This document shows positions 53,713 to 62,241 of a DNA stretch of 64,000 nt, in pieces. The translations under genes and the position numbers were made by a program. Source of the stretch: Halorarum salinum. Its GTDB lineage: Archaea; Halobacteriota; Halobacteria; Halobacteriales; Haloferacaceae. Numbering within the stretch: position 1 is the stretch's first letter; every line of letters begins with the position of its first letter. The notes below the pieces were generated by a model. The model searched no databases. It worked only from the letters and a program-made list of their open reading frames with translations, and was not told the DNA's origin. The stretch spans positions 2,108,001-2,172,000 of the forward strand of contig NZ_CP058579.1 in assembly GCF_013402875.1 (NCBI RefSeq), in the 5' to 3' direction.

Positions 53713-55086
53713 TCAGTGGTCGGCGTGGAACCACTCGGCGAGCGCTTCGATCGCGCGCGTCTCGACCCCGCGGGGCACGAAGACGAACGGGATGGGGCTG
53801 TCGAACGCGCGGTCGCCGTAGAGCCCCAGCTCGCCGACCGACCGGGTGGTGCCGCCGTACGCGATGGGGATGTCCCGGAGCTCCTGGGGTTCGTACTCGG
53901 GGACGTACGACTGTTCGATCCAGACCTCGTGTGCCGGGACGTCGAGTTCGTCGGCGAGCGCGACTTCGAGCCGGTCGTCTTGGTCCACGAGCCACTCGCC
54001 GAACGCGTCGAGGGGGGCGTCCACCCGGTCGGCGTACGCGATGCGGTGCTTCCAGCACGTCTCCGGGAACCGCCGGGTACGGAAGCGGTCGTAGAGGTCG
54101 GCGAGCGTGGAGTCGGGGTGCTCGCGCGCGGCGACGCGCAGCCGTTCCATCAGCGTGGTGTCGTCGATGCGCTCGTCGAGCACGCGGTCGGCGGTGACGG
54201 GCGACCCGTCCACGAGGCCGTCGAGCCTGTCGAGCAGTTCGCCCAGCAGGACGTTCGCGTACACCGACTTGTGGTGCTGTGTGACCCACATGTACACGGC
54301 GATCCGCCCCTCGAGGTAGTTCCCGATCGTGCTGAGCGCCTTGTCCGAGAGCGCCAGCCCCTCCTCGGGGTGGGCGGTGTAGGCGTCGATCATGCGGTCG
54401 GTGTCGAAGCTCAGCACGTCCGCGCCGGTCATCTGGTTGTCCCGCGTGATGTAGTCGAGCCGGTCCACGTCGATGGGCGAGTGGAGGATCTGGGCCGCGA
54501 CGCCGTGCTGCCAGCGGCCGCCGCGCTCGAACGCGAGGCTGTAGCCGAGCACGTGCGCGCACACGTCGTACGGGTCGACGCCGAGTTCGCTGAGCGGCTC
54601 GTCGTACTCCTCGAGCACGATCAGGCAGCCGAGGAGTTCGTGCGGGCTGGCGGTCGCGAGGGGCCGTGCGTCGACGCCCGCTTCCTCGAACGTCGAGCGG
54701 AGGCCCCGGTCGGCGAGCCGGTCGCGGAGGTCGTCCGCGTCGAGCACGCGCTCGCCGAGGTGCGAGAACGGCGGGTGGCCGACGTCGTGCAGGAGCGCCG
54801 CACACTCGAGCGTCCGCTGGACCTCGTCGAGTTCGGCTTCGGGGGCGTTCCGGGTGAAGTACGGTTGGGACCGCAGGTTCTCGAACACCGTGCGCGCGAG
54901 GTGGTAGACGCCGAGGCTGTGTTCGAAGCGCGTGTGGTTCGCCCCGGGGTAGACGAGGTTCGTCGCGGACAGCTGTCGGACGTGGCGGAGCCGCTGGAAC
55001 GCCCGCGTATCGAGGACATGGTCGACTAGCGGCTGTTCGAGTTCGACGTAGCCGTGGACGGGATCCTTGATCTGTGTGGGTGGCAT
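53713..55086 (-). CDS. HD-domain phosphohydrolase (SAMHD1/dGTPase-like)
   Basis: A 457-residue HD protein. The opening IKDPVHGYVELEQPLVDHVL and NHTRFEHSLGVYHLA (His), CAALLHDVGHPPFSH (HD) and PIDVDRLDYITRD (Asp) are the metal ligands of the SAMHD1-like dNTP triphosphohydrolase family. It probably hydrolyses dNTPs to control their pool; specificity is not shown. I chose ATG 55086 (MPPTQIKDPVHG). Confidence 0.87.
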   Translation of the reverse strand: MPPTQIKDPVHGYVELEQPLVDHVLDTRAFQRLRHVRQLSATNLVYPGANHTRFEHSLGVYHLARTVFENLRSQPYFTRNAPEAELDEVQRTLECAALLHDVGHPPFSHLGERVLDADDLRDRLADRGLRSTFEEAGVDARPLATASPHELLGCLIVLEEYDEPLSELGVDPYDVCAHVLGYSLAFERGGRWQHGVAAQILHSPIDVDRLDYITRDNQMTGADVLSFDTDRMIDAYTAHPEEGLALSDKALSTIGNYLEGRIAVYMWVTQHHKSVYANVLLGELLDRLDGLVDGSPVTADRVLDERIDDTTLMERLRVAAREHPDSTLADLYDRFRTRRFPETCWKHRIAYADRVDAPLDAFGEWLVDQDDRLEVALADELDVPAHEVWIEQSYVPEYEPQELRDIPIAYGGTTRSVGELGLYGDRAFDSPIPFVFVPRGVETRAIEALAEWFHADH

Positions 55087-55252
55087 GGTGAACGACGGCC
55101 CCGCGAGACGAGGCCGCCCTCTTACGTTCCCGGAACGGGTCGGTGTTTCGGTTCGCGGGTCCGGAACGCCGGTCGCCGTTCGACGGACGTCCCGCGCGCC
55201 GTCGGTCGGCCCGTCGTCGGAACGTGAACGGCCCCGCACCCGGGCTACCGGT

Positions 55253-55579
55253 TCAGTGGTCGTCCTCGCGCCACTTGTGTCCGCACTCGGTACACGTGAA
55301 GAAGCGCGTCTCGGACTCGTCGGCCGAGCGGATCTGCTTCATCTCGTAGCGGACCGACCGAACCTCGTCGCACTCGGGACACTTCTGCTCGACGGTCGGA
55401 CCGATCTCGGCGGCGTCCACGTCGGACATGTCGACGAGTTCCCCCTCCTCTTGCCCCTGCGTCGTCGTCATCGCCGCCTCCTTCGCCTCGTCGCGGAGCT
55501 TCTCGAAGCCGCAGGAGTCACACACCCACATGTCGCCTTCCGTCTTCATCATCGAACCGCACTCGTCGCAGAATTCCAT
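55253..55579 (-). CDS. tfs: Transcription factor S (TFS)
   Basis: A 108-residue TFIIS/RPB9-like cleavage factor. The N-terminal zinc ribbon uses Cys4, Cys7, Cys20 and Cys23; the C-terminal ribbon uses Cys67, Cys70, Cys96 and Cys99. The acidic tip RSADESET (about 85-92) is the catalytic loop that helps RNA polymerase cleave backtracked RNA. A TATA-like element precedes it. The two ribbons are joined by an acidic linker. Confidence 0.94.
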   Translation of the reverse strand: MEFCDECGSMMKTEGDMWVCDSCGFEKLRDEAKEAAMTTTQGQEEGELVDMSDVDAAEIGPTVEQKCPECDEVRSVRYEMKQIRSADESETRFFTCTECGHKWREDDH

Positions 55580-55604
55580 TTCCCCGTACTCGGCCGTCGG
55601 CGTA

Positions 55605-55610
55605 CTTAAG
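55605..55610 (-). promoter_or_regulatory. TATA-like element of the TFS gene
   Basis: CTTAAG on the minus strand, about 28 bases before the ATG at 55579, consistent with a leaderless promoter. Confidence 0.55.
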
Positions 55611-55667
55611 CGCCGGGGATTGCCGATCGACGGACGGCGCCGACGTGGGCTGCGGTCAGATCTCGCC

Positions 55668-55922
55668 TCAGGCGTCCCCCTCCGACTGGCCGGGTTCGCC
55701 GAGCGCCTCCACGGGGAGGATGTTGTACAGGTCGGAGACGAGCTCGTCGAGGTCGGCGAACGACTCGCTCCGGCAGTCGAGAATCCGGTCGCCGAGGTTC
55801 TCCTCGCCGTCCGCGTAGGTCAGCGTCGTGTCCGCGAAGTGTTCGGCCGCGTCCTCGCGGCTGATTGGGTACTGGAGGTCGTCGAGGCGCGATTCGACGC
55901 GGGAGAGTCTCACTCGGTCCAT
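55668..55922 (-). CDS. DUF5789-type protein
   Basis: An 84-residue acidic helical protein (VESRLDDLQYPISREDAAEH, DELVSDLYNILPVEALG). It resembles haloarchaeal DUF5789/DUF2795-like proteins, small regulators or adaptors of unknown role. It is transcribed in line with TFS, 88 bases upstream of it. Confidence 0.78.
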   Translation of the reverse strand: MDRVRLSRVESRLDDLQYPISREDAAEHFADTTLTYADGEENLGDRILDCRSESFADLDELVSDLYNILPVEALGEPGQSEGDA

Positions 55923-56228
55923 GGAAACGGGTACGCGCTACACTGACCTAATCGTGGCGCCGGGAGAGTAGCCAGATGGTTTTCGGCCCGTCCATCGGTA
56001 GTTCCTGGGCCTTCCGCTTTTCCAAACCGTCGTTCGTGAATCCACTGTGGAGTCGGTCAACTAACGGTCGAAGAACTAACCCATTTCCGCGAAAAGTGGG
56101 GATCATCGTGGGGAAACCGGACGACCGTACTCTCCCGCCACTCCGAAAACTACACGGGTAGAGCATCGTCCTACTCTAATTATCAGTAGTTTGATCTAAA
56201 GGGGGTTCCAGGATCAGCCCTCACTGAA
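55923..56228. other. 306-base region with lower GC content and no clear gene
   Basis: Composition is visibly less GC-rich than the neighbours, especially at 56160-56210. Short frames on both strands are not convincing. No terminal inverted repeats are seen. With the following reductase gene it may mark acquired DNA. Confidence 0.5.
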
Positions 56229-56786
56229 CTACCGCACCTCGTAGGTGAGAACCGCAAAAACGTCGCCACGTTTTCGCACGTCAGCAAGTTCGAGGGGCGG
56301 GGTGGTGATCCTGCGCGGCAGGAGTGGCGCACCCGAAGCGAGCATGACGGGAGCGACGCTGAGAATGATCTCGTCGAGAAGTCCGTGATCGTGGAACTGT
56401 CCTACGAGGTCACCACCACCCACAAGCCAGATGTTCTCGCCGTCCGCGGCCTTCACCATGTCCGCATGGACGGGCGCGACGTCCCCCTGCACGAAGCGAA
56501 CGCTCGCACCATCGACCACCGGTAATTTCCGACCGCTAAACACCCAGGCCGGAACCTCGTACGGCCATCTTTCCGGGTCCTCCAGCAGGCTTTCGTGTTC
56601 GATGATCCACTCGTAGGTCGTCGAGCCCATGGCCACGGCCCCGACCTGGTTTACGAACTGCGGGTAGTCGTCCTTCACGCCCTCGATCTCCTCGATGTCT
56701 CCGAACTGGAAGAGCCAGTCGAGTGAGTCGTCCTCGTCGGCGAGATACCCGTCGATGCTCGTCGACGTGTAGTATTGGGTCTTCAT
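56229..56786 (-). CDS. Dihydrofolate reductase family (RibD C-terminal-like) protein
   Basis: A 185-residue reductase-fold protein: STSIDGYLADEDDSLDWLFQ, GAVAMGSTTYEWI, PAWVFSGRKLPV, NIWLVGGGDLVGQFHDHGLL and DEIILSVAPVMLASGAPLLP. The family includes DHFR- and RibD-like enzymes but also many of unknown activity; this one lacks enough hallmarks for true DHFR. It sits in a lower-GC pocket (about 55.9-56.9 kb) unlike its neighbours, which suggests acquisition. Confidence 0.82.
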   Translation of the reverse strand: MKTQYYTSTSIDGYLADEDDSLDWLFQFGDIEEIEGVKDDYPQFVNQVGAVAMGSTTYEWIIEHESLLEDPERWPYEVPAWVFSGRKLPVVDGASVRFVQGDVAPVHADMVKAADGENIWLVGGGDLVGQFHDHGLLDEIILSVAPVMLASGAPLLPRRITTPPLELADVRKRGDVFAVLTYEVR

Positions 56787-57003
56787 CCGTTCGATCGCCG
56801 TTCAGGAAGCGTTCGGGGGGCATAAACGCTGCACACCACCAACCCGCCATGGGCCGTAGCGTCCCCGTAACTCCGAAGTGGAGCGTGAACACTGTTCACG
56901 AACTACGTTTCGGATTTCACCGAAATCCACCGGCAGCGTCGGAACGTCCGGGAATCCGACGGGCGGGCGACGCGGGCGAGGAGGACCCGGCTAGAGGGGA
57001 TCG

Positions 57004-57780
57004 CTACTCGAACTCGGGGTCGCGCTTCTCCAGGAACGCGTCCATCCCCTCGCGCTGGTCGTGGGTGCCGAACAGGCCGGCCCACGCGCGGCGCTCGTAG
57101 GTGAGCCCCGCGCCCTGGGGTTCCTCGTGGACGGCGTTGATGGCCTCCTTCGCGGCCCGGAGCGCGAACGCGGGCTTCGCCGCGAGATCGCCCGCGAGGT
57201 CGGCGACGCGGTCGTCCAGCTGGTCGTGGGCGACGACCTCGCCGACCAGCCCGTACTCCCTCGCGTCGGTCGCGTCGACGCGCTCGCCAAAGAAGATCAG
57301 CCGCCTCGCGGCCTCGTCGCCGACGAGGCGGGGGAGCCGCTGGGTGCCGCCCCAGCCGGGGATGATGCCGAGGTCGATCTCAGTCTGTCCGAGCACCGCG
57401 CGCTCGGAGGCAACCCGGAGGTCGCAGGCGATGGCGAGTTCGCAGCCGCCGCCGAACGCGTACCCGTTGATCGCGGCGATGGTCGGCGCGGGGAACGTCT
57501 CCAGCTTCCCCGCGACGCGGTGGCCCAGTTCGGCGTACGCCTGCGCCTCGGGCGTCGAGAGGTCCCGCATGTAGCTGATGTCCGCCCCGGCGATGAACGC
57601 GTCCTCCCCGGCGCCCGTGAGCACGAGCGCGCGGACGTCGGCGGATTCGGCCTCGTCGACCCCCCCGTCGAGCGCCTCCAGGGTCTCGACGTTCAGCGAG
57701 TTGAGCGAGTCCGGTCGGTCGACGGTGATCGTGGCCACGTCGTCCTCGATCTCGAGCGTCACCGTGTCGGATTCGGGCAT
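57004..57780 (-). CDS. Enoyl-CoA hydratase/isomerase family protein
   Basis: A 258-residue crotonase. The oxyanion-hole Ala-Gly-Ala-Asp (FIAGADISYM) and both catalytic glutamates are present: one in GGGCELAIACD, one in GQTEIDLG, followed by GIIPGWGGTQRLPRL. Both glutamates make true 2-enoyl-CoA hydratase activity likely, in fatty-acid or amino-acid degradation. No beta-oxidation neighbours are seen. Confidence 0.88.
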   Translation of the reverse strand: MPESDTVTLEIEDDVATITVDRPDSLNSLNVETLEALDGGVDEAESADVRALVLTGAGEDAFIAGADISYMRDLSTPEAQAYAELGHRVAGKLETFPAPTIAAINGYAFGGGCELAIACDLRVASERAVLGQTEIDLGIIPGWGGTQRLPRLVGDEAARRLIFFGERVDATDAREYGLVGEVVAHDQLDDRVADLAGDLAAKPAFALRAAKEAINAVHEEPQGAGLTYERRAWAGLFGTHDQREGMDAFLEKRDPEFE

Positions 57781-57929
57781 GCGCGGGGTGTCGGCGGCCC
57801 GGGCCGTAACTGTTCCCCCCGACGGCGCTTCGGTATCGACCGGTTCGTCCGTCGTGAAGTGGCTCGAGAGCGTTCCGCGGCGCTCGGCTTCGGTGTCGGG
57901 TCGGTCGCCGTGGAGCAGTTCTCGAAAAG

Positions 57930-58175
57930 CCCCCGCGGCCTACGCTGCGCTCCTCACGCTCCCTGCGGTCGCTCGCCTGTGGTGCTCGTCCCTCACACGA
58001 GCGGCCGCGCGCCGCGTGGATTTGCCGGTGCAGTGGCGCGTGCCGGCTGGTATCCGGTCACGCGAGGGTGAGCTCACGGGACCGCAGGCCCCGGGTAGTG
58101 CCAGCCGGACGCGCGCGAGGCTCGCGTGAGCGCAGCGAACGTGAGTTCCGAGGGGTTCACTCCGAGGTGAGATGG
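57930..58175. repeat. Dispersed intergenic repeat, degenerate copy C
   Basis: The left part (about 57945-58005) matches the core of copies A and B in the same orientation, while the right part (about 58105-58175) resembles the left end of those copies in reverse orientation (TTCCGAGG ... CTCCGAGG). It therefore looks like a rearranged or decayed member. It lies in the 602-base gap between the hydratase and DUF5797 genes, which shows no gene. Confidence 0.65.
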
Positions 58176-58382
58176 GACGCGCAGCGAGCCCGCGACGACT
58201 GAACTAGCCCCGAACTGAAACCCGCGGGGGATTCCGGGACCATCGTCACGACGCACTGTCGGCTCGGAAGTCGACACACGGGCCATCGAGATACTTCCGA
58301 ACGGAGGATGCGAAACACCATCACACCACCACCGTCGTCCGAACCGGTAGGCCGAAATAGCATCGGGGGAAACCGTCGGTCG

Positions 58383-58886
58383 ATGAGCCTCACCGACGAG
58401 GAGCTGGAGCGACTGGCGGACGTCGTCCGCCTCCAGCCGACGAAGAACTCGGAGTTGGGCGAGCGGTGGGGGCTGGAGAGCGGCAGCGACGTCCACGGCT
58501 ACCTCGAGAACCACCTCTCGGACTACTACTACCGGGACGACGACAGCCTGATCCGTGCGACGGACGAGGCGGCCGAGCTAACGGGCGTCGAACCCGGCGT
58601 GGAGGACGACGGCGAGGAAGGAGGCGTCCCGGATCGCATCCGCGTCCCCGAACTGCACGGCCAGGTGTTCGCGGTGCTCGCCGGCCCCGACGAGCGCTCG
58701 GAGTCGGTGGTGTCGGTGCTCAACAAGCTCCGGGAGCGCTTCGAGGTCGACCCCGAGGTGGGCGACGTGCGGCGGGCGCTCCAGAGCCTCCGCCGGAAGA
58801 AGGTCGTCGAGGTGGAGTACCGCACCGTCCCGACGTTCCGGCTCGCCGTCGAGCGCGACGCGGTGGACGTCGAGGTCAGCGAGTAG
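58383..58886 (+). CDS. DUF5797-type haloarchaeal protein
   Basis: A 167-residue acidic protein: an N-terminal helix-turn-helix-like part (LADVVRLQPTKNSELGERWG, DVHGYLENHLSDYYYRD), an acidic linker, and a second wing-like domain (VVSVLNKLRERFEVDP, VRRALQSLRRKKVVEVEYRT). It matches the DUF5797 architecture. A two-domain winged-helix DNA- or RNA-binding role is plausible but not established. The 3' end overlaps the convergent DUF5787 gene by 11 bases. Confidence 0.78.
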   Translation: MSLTDEELERLADVVRLQPTKNSELGERWGLESGSDVHGYLENHLSDYYYRDDDSLIRATDEAAELTGVEPGVEDDGEEGGVPDRIRVPELHGQVFAVLAGPDERSESVVSVLNKLRERFEVDPEVGDVRRALQSLRRKKVVEVEYRTVPTFRLAVERDAVDVEVSE

Positions 58887-59907
58887 CTTCGGTCCCCGTC
58901 CCGGCGGCGCCGCCGGGGTCGGCTCCTGCGCGTTCCGCGCGCTCCCGTTCCCGCTCGCGACGTCGGCTCAACAGCGCCCTGATTCCCTTGCCCGGGCCGC
59001 CCTCGATCGGCCAGCCGTTCGTCCGCCACTGGGGCGGTTCGGGTGAGAACTCCGAACAGCCGCCGGAGCACTCCGCGGCCGTGGGAACGCGTCCCTTCGC
59101 CCCACAGTGCGGCACCAGCGCGCGGCCCTCCCGACGGAGTTCGAAGTGCCGACAGTCCGGCCGCATCGTCTCGCGGAACGAGCGCCACCCCTTGCCGTAG
59201 GCGCGCTCCGCGAGCTCCAGCCGCTTGTCCGGGTCGCCGTCGGCGTCGAGCCGCGTCGGGTGCCAGACCACCTCCGCGGCGTCGGCGTCGACGCCGTCGT
59301 CGAAGTCGAACTCCAGCACGCCGACCTCGACGGGCATGTCCTCCAGCAGCGCTGGCGAGACGCGCTCGCCCGTCGCGCCGGTCGCGACCCACACCTCGTC
59401 GGCGAGCCCCGCGTCGAGGTCGTGCCGGAGCTGGCCGGCGAGCGCCCGCGCGGCGCTCGCGTCGAGGTCCGGCTTGTTCTCGACGACGACGACCCGCTCC
59501 ACCCAGTCGGGGTACTCCCGGACGCGGCGGAACTCGACGCGGCCGTTCGGGCCGCGCCGCTTCTCGACGAGGTCCCGCCCGGCGGCGCGGTGGACCGCCG
59601 CGCGGACGTAGCGCCACGGGAACCCGGGGTCCTCGAGCGCGTCACGGTACCACGCGAACGCCGGGGGTGCGCCCCGGACCACCCGCAGGAGGTCCGAGTC
59701 GAGCCCGCGTTCGCCGAACAGCCGTCGGCGTGCGAACGCGTCCCGGTCGACCTCGAGGATCACCGTGTCCCAGCGTCGCTCCTTCGTGCCGAGCTGTCTG
59801 GCGACGACGACGGGCCGCCGGCCGTCGGTCGGGTGCCAGGCCAGTTCGGCCCACCGGCTCACGAGCAGTTCGAACGCGAACTCGCTGTCGCCCGCCCCGG
59901 GGAACAC
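58876..59907 (-). CDS. DUF5787-type protein
   Basis: A 343-residue protein matching DUF5787. The N-terminal domain (SEFAFELLVSRWAELAWHP, RRWDTVILEVDRDAF) and VVVVENKPDLDASAARALAG suggest a PD-(D/E)XK-like nuclease fold, with Glu and Lys in the ENK core. The C-terminus has Cys/His residues (RPDCRHFELRREG, PHCGAKG, ECSGGCSEF) that could bind zinc or an iron-sulfur cluster, and a charged Arg-rich tail. A nucleic-acid-processing role is inferred only. Confidence 0.75.
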   Translation of the reverse strand: MFPGAGDSEFAFELLVSRWAELAWHPTDGRRPVVVARQLGTKERRWDTVILEVDRDAFARRRLFGERGLDSDLLRVVRGAPPAFAWYRDALEDPGFPWRYVRAAVHRAAGRDLVEKRRGPNGRVEFRRVREYPDWVERVVVVENKPDLDASAARALAGQLRHDLDAGLADEVWVATGATGERVSPALLEDMPVEVGVLEFDFDDGVDADAAEVVWHPTRLDADGDPDKRLELAERAYGKGWRSFRETMRPDCRHFELRREGRALVPHCGAKGRVPTAAECSGGCSEFSPEPPQWRTNGWPIEGGPGKGIRALLSRRRERERERAERAGADPGGAAGTGTEATR

Positions 59908-60043
59908 GTCGGGGAGGACGCCGGAGGGGTGGAAATCGGTTTCGGTGGCCGACGGGCGGGGCGCCGACGCCCCCGTCTCCGGGACCGCCTGGCGGTCGCT
60001 CCCGACGGATGCGCGTGCGGGGAGTCGCGGGCTCCGTCGCGAC

Positions 60044-60508
60044 TCAGTCCCCCGACCGCTGGAGCACGTACTCCTCGCTCTCGGCCGCCTGGAGGTCGTT
60101 CAGGTAGTCGTGTGCCTCCCTGAGGATGTCCCGCGGGCCGTCCTGGGTGATGGTGTTGAGCGCCTGCTCGTAGTCGCGCCACTGGAGGTCGCGATGCTCT
60201 GTGGACAGTTCGGCGGACGCCTCGAACGAGTGGGCGATGAACAGGTGCACCGTCTTGTGGATGGTGTTCCCCCCCGCCTGGAACACGTAGTCGTACTGCT
60301 CTCGGAAGCCGTCGACGAGTCTGAAGTCGCCGATTCCGGCCTCCTCCTCAACCTCGCGGATCGCCGTCTGCTGGAGCTCCTCTTCCCCCTCGACCCCGCC
60401 CTTCGGGAACTCCCAGTCCCCGGGTCGGCTCTTCAGGAGCAGGTACTCCCTGTGGCCGCGGGTGTCGCGGAAGAGGATGGCTCCGGCACTGGTCGCTTCG
60501 ACCGGCAT
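60044..60508 (-). CDS. Nudix hydrolase (Ap4A hydrolase-like)
   Basis: A 154-residue Nudix protein. The Nudix box spans about residues 37-59 (GGVEGE... ending REVEEEAGI). SAGAILFRD and KSRPGDWEFPKGG resemble bis(5'-nucleosyl)-tetraphosphatases, which break down dinucleoside polyphosphates. A Cys is absent. A TATA-like element lies about 27 bases before the ATG. Confidence 0.87.
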   Translation of the reverse strand: MPVEATSAGAILFRDTRGHREYLLLKSRPGDWEFPKGGVEGEEELQQTAIREVEEEAGIGDFRLVDGFREQYDYVFQAGGNTIHKTVHLFIAHSFEASAELSTEHRDLQWRDYEQALNTITQDGPRDILREAHDYLNDLQAAESEEYVLQRSGD

Positions 60509-60531
60509 TACCGTGGAATAAGCGACCCTGC

Positions 60532-60537
60532 GTTAAG
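60532..60537 (-). promoter_or_regulatory. TATA-like element of the Nudix gene
   Basis: CTTAAC on the minus strand, about 27 bases before the ATG at 60508. Confidence 0.5.
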
Positions 60538-60710
60538 AGAATGTCGGACCACGGAACGCCTGAACGACGCGAATCGTGGCGGCGGCGCTCGGAACGCCCC
60601 ACGAGTGACCGCCGGCGAACCGAGGTTCGTGGCATCGACCCACGCGGACCCGAGCGGTAGATGTGCTTTAGTGCTCGGGCGTACTCGTTCCGCACGGATC
60701 CCAGCCCACA

Positions 60711-61040
60711 ATGACCTTCGTCACCAAACTCCGCTTCCAGAGCGGGGACAGGAACGCCCTCGACGACACCGTCGAAGGGCTCCGGAACATGCTCGAACGG
60801 AAGGGCGCCGAGTGCAAGGGCCCGCACACGGAACCCTCCGAACACGTCCGCGTCCCGCTACACGACAGGCTCGCCCCCGGAACGACGCTCGGCGAGTGGA
60901 GCTACGAGGTGTTCTCCCGCCGCCTCGAGATCCACGGCAACGACCACATCGCCCGGGAGGTCGGCCACATGGAGTTCCCGGACTCCGTCCACGTCGAGAT
61001 CGAGGTCGAGCAGAAGAAGCCGCTCGGCTACCGGAACTGA
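60711..61040 (+). CDS. uS10/mL48-type ribosomal protein paralogue
   Basis: A 109-residue protein with a uS10-like fold: VTKLRFQSGDRNALDDTVEG, PHTEPSEHVRVPLHD and EVFSRRLEIHGNDHIAREVG. It is not the canonical rpsJ, which normally sits beside the elongation factor 1A gene. Its role in haloarchaea is unknown; a non-canonical ribosomal or RNA-binding function is possible. It is followed after four bases by the riboflavin-pathway reductase gene. Confidence 0.83.
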   Translation: MTFVTKLRFQSGDRNALDDTVEGLRNMLERKGAECKGPHTEPSEHVRVPLHDRLAPGTTLGEWSYEVFSRRLEIHGNDHIAREVGHMEFPDSVHVEIEVEQKKPLGYRN

Positions 61041-61044
61041 CCCC

Positions 61045-61704
61045 GTGTACGTCCACGTCAACGCCGCCGTCTCCGTCGACGGCAAACTCTCCACCCGCCG
61101 ACGCGAGCAGGTCGCCATCAGCGGCCCGGAGGACTTCGACCGCGTCGACCGGGTTCGCGCGGCGGCGGACGCGGTGATGGTCGGCGTGGGCACGGTGCTC
61201 GCGGACGATCCGCACCTGACGCTCGACGAGGACGACCGGCGGGTCCAGCGCCTCCGGAGCGGCCGCGACGGGTTCCCGGCGAGAGTCGTCGCCGACTCGC
61301 GGGCGCGAACGCCGACGGACGCGCGAATCCTCGACGACGAGGCGACGACGTACGTGCTGGTGAGCGAGGACGCGAGCGCCGACGACGTCTCGGCGCTCCG
61401 ATCGGCCGGCGCCGGGATCGTCACGGCCGGAACCGAGCGCGTCGACCTCGCGGAGGCGTTCGATGAACTCGAAGCCGAGGGCGTCGAACGACTCATGGTC
61501 GAGGGCGGGGGAGAACTCCTCTTCTCGCTGTTCGCCGCGGACCTGGTGGACGAACTGACCCTCTACGTCGGATCGATCGTCGTCGGCGGCCGCGACGCGC
61601 CGACGCTCGCGGACGGGGAGGGGTTCCTCGACGGGTTCCCCGAACTGGACCTCGTCGACGTCGCCCGCGTCGACGACGGAGCGGTGCTCTCCTACGAAGT
61701 TTAA
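61045..61704 (+). CDS. 2,5-Diamino-6-(ribosylamino)-pyrimidinone 5'-phosphate reductase
   Basis: A 219-residue RibD-C/RIB7-type reductase. NAAVSVDGKLSTRRREQVAI, MVGVGTVLADDPHLTLDED, VVADSRARTPTDARIL, MVEGGGELLFSLF and LTLYVGSIVVGGRDAPTL match the archaeal enzyme (arfC) that reduces the ribosyl side chain in riboflavin and F420-related synthesis, using NAD(P)H. The GTG start lies four bases after the uS10-like stop, so they are probably co-transcribed. It is related to the reductase at 56229 only by fold. Confidence 0.92.
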   Translation: MYVHVNAAVSVDGKLSTRRREQVAISGPEDFDRVDRVRAAADAVMVGVGTVLADDPHLTLDEDDRRVQRLRSGRDGFPARVVADSRARTPTDARILDDEATTYVLVSEDASADDVSALRSAGAGIVTAGTERVDLAEAFDELEAEGVERLMVEGGGELLFSLFAADLVDELTLYVGSIVVGGRDAPTLADGEGFLDGFPELDLVDVARVDDGAVLSYEV

Positions 61705-61869
61705 GCATCAGGACGGGACCACGGCCGCCGTGCGCTGACGAGCGACTGCACGTCGGCTCGCGGGTGCGCGGCCGACCGACGTGCACGGTAATCGGCCGCC
61801 TGTCCGCCACCTGTTCCCGCCCGGCACTCGGCCGGCGCTCGTGCGTCGGTTCGACACGCACGTGGAACT

Positions 61870-61877
61870 GTTATACG
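61870..61877 (+). promoter_or_regulatory. TATA element of the thioredoxin gene
   Basis: GTTATACG about 27 bases before the ATG at 61900. A GGAGGG run at 61892-61897 sits too close to the ATG to be a typical ribosome binding site, so a leaderless transcript is more likely. Confidence 0.6.
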
Positions 61878-61899
61878 CCGGACGCCCGTACGGAGGGTC

Positions 61900-62235
61900 A
61901 TGAGCAGCCAGACCGCCGCCGCGGAGCCGGTGCACGTCGAGAGCCGCGACCAGTTCGAGGAGCTGACGGACGAGGGCATCGTCCTCGTCGACTACTGGGC
62001 CGACTGGTGTGGCCCGTGCAAGATGCTGGAGCCGACCGTCGAGGAACTGGCCGACGAGGTCGAGGACCTGCTCGTCCTGAAGGTCGACGTGGACGAACAC
62101 CAGGCGCTCGCGGGGGAGGCCGGCGTCCGGGGCATCCCGGCGCTCCAGTTCTACGCCGACGGCGAGGAGGCCGAGCGGCTGGTCGGGGTTCAGGAGAAGG
62201 GAGACCTCCTGCGCGTCGTCGAGTCGCTGCAGTAG
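61900..62235 (+). CDS. trxA: Thioredoxin
   Basis: A 111-residue thioredoxin with the active site ADWCGPCKML, the cis-Pro region GIPALQFYADG and a short N-terminal tail (SSQTAAAEPVHV). It reduces protein disulfides in the cytoplasm with electrons from thioredoxin reductase. It converges on the inositol-monophosphatase gene with only six bases between stops. Confidence 0.94.
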   Translation: MSSQTAAAEPVHVESRDQFEELTDEGIVLVDYWADWCGPCKMLEPTVEELADEVEDLLVLKVDVDEHQALAGEAGVRGIPALQFYADGEEAERLVGVQEKGDLLRVVESLQ

Positions 62236-62241
62236 CCGGAC

